Source of the DNA: Maricaulis sp965242785
GTDB taxonomy: Bacteria > Pseudomonadota > Alphaproteobacteria > Caulobacterales > Maricaulaceae
Reading direction: 5' to 3'
DNA: 64,000 nucleotides
NCBI GenBank assembly: GCA_965242785.1
Contig: CBDETA010000003.1
Location: forward strand, 620,001 to 684,000
A program made the translations under genes and the position numbers. The notes beneath the pieces were generated by a model that saw only the letters and a program-made list of their open reading frames with translations, was not told the DNA's origin and searched no databases. Below, piece after piece: positions 60,787-64,000 of the stretch (position 1 is its first letter; every line of letters starts with the position of its first letter).

Positions 60787-61137
60787 TCAGGCCGTCGCCA
60801 CCAGGTCGAGAAGCCACTCGCCGTCATGGGACCGGGGGGCTCCATCGATCATCAGGCGCTCGCCATCGGACCGCGTGAGGACGCCGTTGCGCGCCGGTGC
60901 GACGCCGACCGCTGCCAGGGCAGGATCCGCGATCTGGACTGACCAGACACGCTCGGCGGAGCGCATTTGCCCATATTCTCCGGCGCTGTGCTGGCGGTCC
61001 TGTTCATCCGGGATCACCAGCACCCCTTCGACCGCCGACCCGCCCGGCGGCGTGTAGGACATCGCCTCGCCGAACTCCGCATAGATCGCCGGCAGGGCGT
61101 CATCGCGGAAGGCCTGGTCGAAGGGGGACAGGGACAT
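60787..61137 (-). CDS. Head-tail joining protein, lambda FII-like
   Basis: A 116-residue protein (MSLSPFDQAFRDDALPAIYAEFGEAMSYTPPGG), which has the N-terminal helix and beta core of FII-type joining proteins. It precedes the Z-position gene. The start at 61137 follows a short gap from the 64-residue gene. Its stop at 60787 lies six bases before the next start, so they are closely packed. Confidence 0.72.
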   Translation of the reverse strand: MSLSPFDQAFRDDALPAIYAEFGEAMSYTPPGGSAVEGVLVIPDEQDRQHSAGEYGQMRSAERVWSVQIADPALAAVGVAPARNGVLTRSDGERLMIDGAPRSHDGEWLLDLVATA

Positions 61138-61142
61138 GGGGT

Positions 61143-61337
61143 CTAGAGGCCTTTCAGCCGGGTGCTGTTCTTGGCGGTGATGCCGAGCGCCTTGGCCTTG
61201 CGGGCCGACAGGGTGACGACATCGCCGGACTTGTAGTCGCCCACCGCCGCATCGATGCGGTAGCGGAACACGCCGGAGGGCTTGGCCGCCTTGGCTGCGT
61301 CCGGCTTTTCCTGCTTGGTTTCGGTTTTCGTGTTCAT
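61143..61337 (-). CDS. Small head protein, lambda FI position
   Basis: A 64-residue protein with a Lys/Glu-rich N-terminal half (MNTKTETKQEKPDAAKAAKPS) and a small beta domain (FRYRIDAAVGDYKSGDVVTLSARKAKAL). GGAGACC precedes the ATG at 61337. Its place between capsid and FII-like genes matches lambda FI, but the sequence is not clearly related. Confidence 0.65.
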   Translation of the reverse strand: MNTKTETKQEKPDAAKAAKPSGVFRYRIDAAVGDYKSGDVVTLSARKAKALGITAKNSTRLKGL

Positions 61338-61420
61338 GAGAGGGTCTCCGGTTTGGCATCCTGGGAAGGGCAGGCCTTCAACTGAAACCCTGGACGGATG
61401 CGAGAACGCCAGGGCTTGAG

Positions 61421-61454
61421 AAGAAGGCCGGAGCACAAGGGCTCCGGCCTTTTT
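61421..61454. terminator. Strong hairpin terminator downstream of the capsid gene
   Basis: GGCCGGAGC (61426-61434) and GCTCCGGCC (61441-61449) form a 9-bp stem. On the plus strand it is followed by TTTTTG; on the minus strand by CCTTCTTCTC. It lies 24 bases after the capsid stop on the late-operon strand and could reduce downstream expression, raising the capsid share. Confidence 0.6.
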
Positions 61455-61477
61455 GATGCCGGATCGGACGAGGCCGA

Positions 61478-62548
61478 TCAGTTCGAGGTGGTCACCTTGA
61501 CCAGGGCGGCCGGCTGCTTGCACATCGGCAGCAGATTGCTTTCCGACCAGAACTCGACGCCCTTGCCGTATTTCATCATCTCCGTCGCCACGAAGATCGG
61601 CAGGGCGAACCGGCCCGCACCATCCGCGAAGTCCATGTCCAGGATCGAGGGCAGGCTGTTCAGCTCAGTGAGTGTATCGGCCGGCGCCGCGAACGTGGCG
61701 AACAGGTTTTCCGTGCCCACCGGATAGGCATGGCCGGTATCGGTGGCGATGAACTTCTCGGTACCCGACGCGACCGGCGCCGCGCCGCGGTATTCGATGT
61801 AGGTCACATTGCCGAACGGATTGAACATCCGCCCGCTGATACCGGCCTGCACATAGCGCGGCAGCAGGCGCAGCTGGGTCACATCCGAGCTTTGATGGTA
61901 GAGCTCTTTCACGGTGGGATGCTTGATCAGCTTGGAGAAGAAGGAGCTGTCGACCAGCACCTCGATCTCGCCGATGGTTTCACCGTAGACATTGTCCTCG
62001 ATGTAGGCGCGGACTTCCTCATCCTTGGCCCGCACATCGGTGGCCTCGGTGCCCAGCACGAAGTCGACCACTTTCTGGGTCTTGCCGAAATCGGTGAACA
62101 GATTGGTCAGTTCACGGCCGGCACCGTCCTTGATGACGCCCTTGAGGGCCTGCACGCGCAGATATTCCGCGGTGATCGCGTGCCGGCGAGCGATCTCGTT
62201 GAGCCGCTTTGCGACCTCGGTGTCGAGATTGGCGGCCACCTCGACGCCGCCCATCATCACCTTGCGGTCCTGCAGGTCCTTGGCGAGGATCTGATCCTCG
62301 ACCGGGAAGTGCGGCACCTGAAAGATCTTCAGGTTCTGGCGAGCGCGGTCGACCTTCGCCGCGGGACCGCCGCGCTCTTCAGCGGCCAGGACACGCAGGA
62401 CACCATTGTCCTCGGTGATCTGCACGAAGGTGGAGTTGATGGGTTCGAGCGGAAAGATGTTCAGGCCCGAGACATAGCCGTAGCGCTTGGGGTGCAGACG
62501 CACCTCCTCGGTGAGCGCCCGGGCGGTAAAGGGAAAATTGAAGGACAT
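61478..62548 (-). CDS. Major capsid protein, lambda gpE-like
   Basis: A 356-residue protein of the gpE family: SFNFPFTARALTEEV at the start, then LNIFPLEPINSTFVQITEDNG, AAKVDRARQNLKIFQVPHFPVEDQILAKDLQDRK, and an A-domain-like C-terminus (IFVATEMMKYGKGVEFWSESNLL). It has the HK97-type fold expected of gpE capsids. The ATG at 62548 has AAAGGA at about ten bases; the ATG at 62557 sits directly on that site and is less likely. Flanked by terminator-like hairpins on both sides. Confidence 0.9.
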   Translation of the reverse strand: MSFNFPFTARALTEEVRLHPKRYGYVSGLNIFPLEPINSTFVQITEDNGVLRVLAAEERGGPAAKVDRARQNLKIFQVPHFPVEDQILAKDLQDRKVMMGGVEVAANLDTEVAKRLNEIARRHAITAEYLRVQALKGVIKDGAGRELTNLFTDFGKTQKVVDFVLGTEATDVRAKDEEVRAYIEDNVYGETIGEIEVLVDSSFFSKLIKHPTVKELYHQSSDVTQLRLLPRYVQAGISGRMFNPFGNVTYIEYRGAAPVASGTEKFIATDTGHAYPVGTENLFATFAAPADTLTELNSLPSILDMDFADGAGRFALPIFVATEMMKYGKGVEFWSESNLLPMCKQPAALVKVTTSN

Positions 62549-62599
62549 GGCAGGCATTCCTTTTGCTGCCCGGACGCCCCTCGGCGCCGGGACGTGTCA

Positions 62600-62634
62600 C
62601 AAAAAAGGGCCCGGCACCGTCTGGTGCCGAGCCC
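62600..62634 (-). terminator. Terminator-like hairpin between decoration and capsid genes
   Basis: GGGCTCGGCACC (62623-62634) and GGTGCCGGGCCC (62607-62618) form a 12-bp stem with one mismatch-type pair and a four-base loop, followed on the minus strand by TTTTTTG. Such a signal inside the head operon would need antitermination for full capsid expression. Confidence 0.72.
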
Positions 62635-62673
62635 CGTGTCCGATCAGGACGGGAAGGGTTGGAGGGTTGCGGC

Positions 62674-63360
62674 CTAGACCGCGTCGAGGACCTTGATGCC
62701 CAGCGCGAGAAGCTGGGCGTCGATGGCGGCTTTCTGGTCAGCGGAGGCGCCGGAAGGATAGGAGAGCTGACTGCGGATCACCTCAGCCGGCCCCCGTTCC
62801 AGGACCAGGCCCCGCGTGCCGCTGACACCATCGGCGATCGTGAAGGCATCCAGCGAAATCGCGGCGACATTCTGGGCGCCGTCCACCGCCGTCAGATCCA
62901 GCGGTACCAGCAGGCCTGCAGCCTCGGTGACGGTGACGGTGAAGCTGTCACCAACATCGAAGTCTTCTGAACCATCGCCCAGCGTCAGCGCGATCTCGCC
63001 ATTGTCATAGGCAACGGCAACGGTGAGATCTTCCTTGCGGTCGCCGGCCGGATCGAAGACAGCAAACACGCCGGCATTCGTGGCCTCAGTGATACATTCC
63101 AGCGTATAGACGCCGGTCTGGGCCTGGGCGCCGAGCGCCAGACCGGAGATCGTGCCATTGCCGACATTGCTGCCGCCGGCCGCCGAGGCGATCGACAACG
63201 CCGCGGAAGCCCCCAGGATCATACCGATCGTGACCGACAGGTCGGATCCGCTGGGCGCTTCATAGGTGCGGGTGTTCCGGCAGAAGCCGGGCTTGACCTC
63301 CCACTTGAGAAGATCGGACAGGGCCTTCGGTTCGGCCCCGGTGGAAACCATCAGAGACAT
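62674..63360 (-). CDS. Head decoration protein, lambda D position (enlarged)
   Basis: A 228-residue protein. The N-terminal DLLKWEVKPGFCRNTRTYEAPSG and the C-terminal GTRGLVLERGPAEVIRSQLSYPSG match the phage head decoration group. The middle, about residues 55-150, is an inserted beta domain (GVYTLECITEATNAGVFAVFDPAGD, DFDVGDSFTVTVTEAAG) that doubles the usual size. This larger form occurs in other alphaproteobacterial prophages. It binds and stabilises the capsid surface. Confidence 0.82.
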   Translation of the reverse strand: MSLMVSTGAEPKALSDLLKWEVKPGFCRNTRTYEAPSGSDLSVTIGMILGASAALSIASAAGGSNVGNGTISGLALGAQAQTGVYTLECITEATNAGVFAVFDPAGDRKEDLTVAVAYDNGEIALTLGDGSEDFDVGDSFTVTVTEAAGLLVPLDLTAVDGAQNVAAISLDAFTIADGVSGTRGLVLERGPAEVIRSQLSYPSGASADQKAAIDAQLLALGIKVLDAV

Positions 63361-63451
63361 GGCTTGCTCCTAGAAATGATGGATGAAGGGTGCGCGGTCT
63401 TTGAAGGTAGCCGCCCGCGCCAGGGCCGTTTGGCCCGACCTGCCGGCCGGA

Positions 63452-63994
63452 TCAGGTGTTGCGGTTGAGCCGCTTCATCGCGGCGGACAGCGAGGTCTTG
63501 GCCTCATCGCCGCCCTTGCCGCCGACCGGCGCAGGCTTGAGCCCGTCCGGCGTGTTCGCCAGCGCGGAGGCCTTGAAGCCGGACCCTTCCGGCGCGGCCG
63601 CGGTGAGGATGTCCATCGCGTCGGCCTTGGTCATCTTGCCCAGGGCCACCTTGGTGGCCAGCGAGCCCGCCAGGCTGGGCCGGCTCTGGGCCGCCTTGGA
63701 CTTGAGGACGGCATTGGCGCTGGCTTCGGCGTCGTCTTCCTCGTCGGCGGCCTCTTCCTCGTCATCGCTGCCGGCCGCTTCGGCGTCGTCTTCCTCGTCG
63801 GCCGCCTCTTCATCATCATCGCCGCCAGCGGCCTCGGCGTCGTCTTCCTCGTCCCCGGCGTCCTCGTCCTCATCGCCATTCATGGCGGCGAGCATGGCGG
63901 CCGCCTGGGCCAGTTCGGTTTCTTCCTCTTTGGAGAGGGTCCCGGCATTTTTCTTGCCCATCAGGGCGGTCAGCCGGCCAGTGAGTTTCGCCAT
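63452..63994 (-). CDS. Acidic scaffold-like protein, Nu3 position (upstream extent unknown)
   Basis: A 180-residue sequence. The N-terminus has basic helix (MAKLTGRLTALMGKKNAGTLS), the centre (about 40-90) is a repeated acidic tract (DEEDDAEAAG and variants), and the end is a folded-looking helix-turn (GSLATKVALGKMTKADAMDI). Acidic, helical, low-complexity proteins just before D and E are scaffolds, like lambda Nu3, which lies inside the 3' end of protease C. The frame is open at least six bases upstream to the edge, so this may be the C-terminal part of a protease-scaffold with an internal start. Confidence 0.6.
   Translation of the reverse strand: MAKLTGRLTALMGKKNAGTLSKEEETELAQAAAMLAAMNGDEDEDAGDEEDDAEAAGGDDDEEAADEEDDAEAAGSDDEEEAADEEDDAEASANAVLKSKAAQSRPSLAGSLATKVALGKMTKADAMDILTAAAPEGSGFKASALANTPDGLKPAPVGGKGGDEAKTSLSAAMKRLNRNT
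63728..63870 (-). repeat. 54-bp tandem repeat encoding an acidic tract
   Basis: The block GGCGTCGTCTTCCTCGTC recurs at 63728, 63782 and 63836, exactly 54 bases apart, giving an 18-residue unit with DEEDDAEAAG. About 2.7 copies are present. Copy number could vary by slippage. Confidence 0.85.
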
Positions 63995-64000
63995 TGTCGG

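Larger units (their letters stand above)
42866..64000. mobile_element. Lambda-like siphoprophage (left end and late genes only)
   Basis: From the tRNA-Ser break to the window edge. The late genes run on the minus strand in lambda order: scaffold region, D, E, FI/FII-like, Z, U, V, G/GT, H, M, L, K, J, tail fibre, then the lysis cassette. Terminase, portal, protease, integrase, repressor and the other attachment site are not in the window, so size and completeness are unknown. No disrupted late gene was seen. Confidence 0.85.

Noticed and set aside
63728..63870. CRISPR-like array
   Set aside because: Three 54-base units without spacers lie in frame inside a protein-coding acidic tract.
42866..64000. 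Gene transfer agent or Mu-like prophage
   Set aside because: The capsid is gpE-like and the gene order follows lambda. GTA-type 5-gene head order and Mu transposase genes are not seen, and a tRNA break marks site-specific insertion.

Overview
The window reads as high-GC chromosomal DNA from a marine-type alphaproteobacterium, most likely Maricaulales/Caulobacterales (Maricaulis-like). This placement is an inference from the gene set (TonB receptor, stand-alone CcmI/H/G/F cluster, ScfR-like regulator next to aceA, many acyl-CoA enzymes); no marker gene for naming a species is present. About two thirds of the window is host chromosome. From about 42.87 kb to the right edge it is a prophage whose far end lies outside the window.

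Host part, left to right. The glyoxylate shunt comes first: malate synthase (5' part only) and isocitrate lyase on the minus strand with a terminator between them, and a divergent ScfR/RamB-type regulator. A GNAT acetyltransferase, a di-iron ferritin-like protein, a LOG-family protein and a sterol-desaturase-family membrane hydroxylase follow. Next is a TonB-dependent receptor, divergent from a tight operon of a serine hydrolase (NylB-like), a GMC oxidoreductase and a coniferyl-aldehyde-type dehydrogenase, with an SDR after it. Four copies of a 13-bp palindrome (TGAACANNGYTCA-like) lie around the receptor, this operon and the ferritin-like gene and may mark one regulon. Then come a response regulator, a bile-acid-symporter-family transporter with a D-aminoacylase-type amidohydrolase, an HxlR regulator, an M28 peptidase and a DUF805 protein.

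From 22.5 to 31.1 kb an eight-gene minus-strand operon encodes a complete acyl-CoA degradation set: three acyl-CoA dehydrogenases, acyl-CoA ligase, MaoC hydratase, two SDRs and a quinone-oxidoreductase-type reductase. The adjacent pair of acyl-CoA dehydrogenases suggests an alpha2beta2 enzyme of the kind used on bulky side chains. A delta-9-type desaturase, a hybrid GAF/PAS histidine kinase, the cytochrome c maturation genes ccmF-G-H-I, a sodium/solute symporter, an enoyl-CoA hydratase and glutaryl-CoA dehydrogenase follow.

Prophage part. The boundary is marked by a 5' fragment of tRNA-Ser(GCT) whose similarity stops just after the anticodon stem (about 42865). Two small plus-strand genes sit at the edge. 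Everything else runs on the minus strand and follows the lambda morphogenesis order, read from the right edge leftward: scaffold-like (Nu3 position), decoration protein (D), major capsid protein (E), FI/FII-like joining proteins, Z- and U-position tail completion proteins, tail tube (V), G and G-T tail chaperones with a textbook -1 frameshift signal, tape measure (H), M, L, K (NlpC/P60), J, tail fibre, and a lysis cassette with two membrane proteins, endolysin and nested Rz/Rz1 spanins. Terminase, portal, integrase and repressor must lie beyond the right edge.
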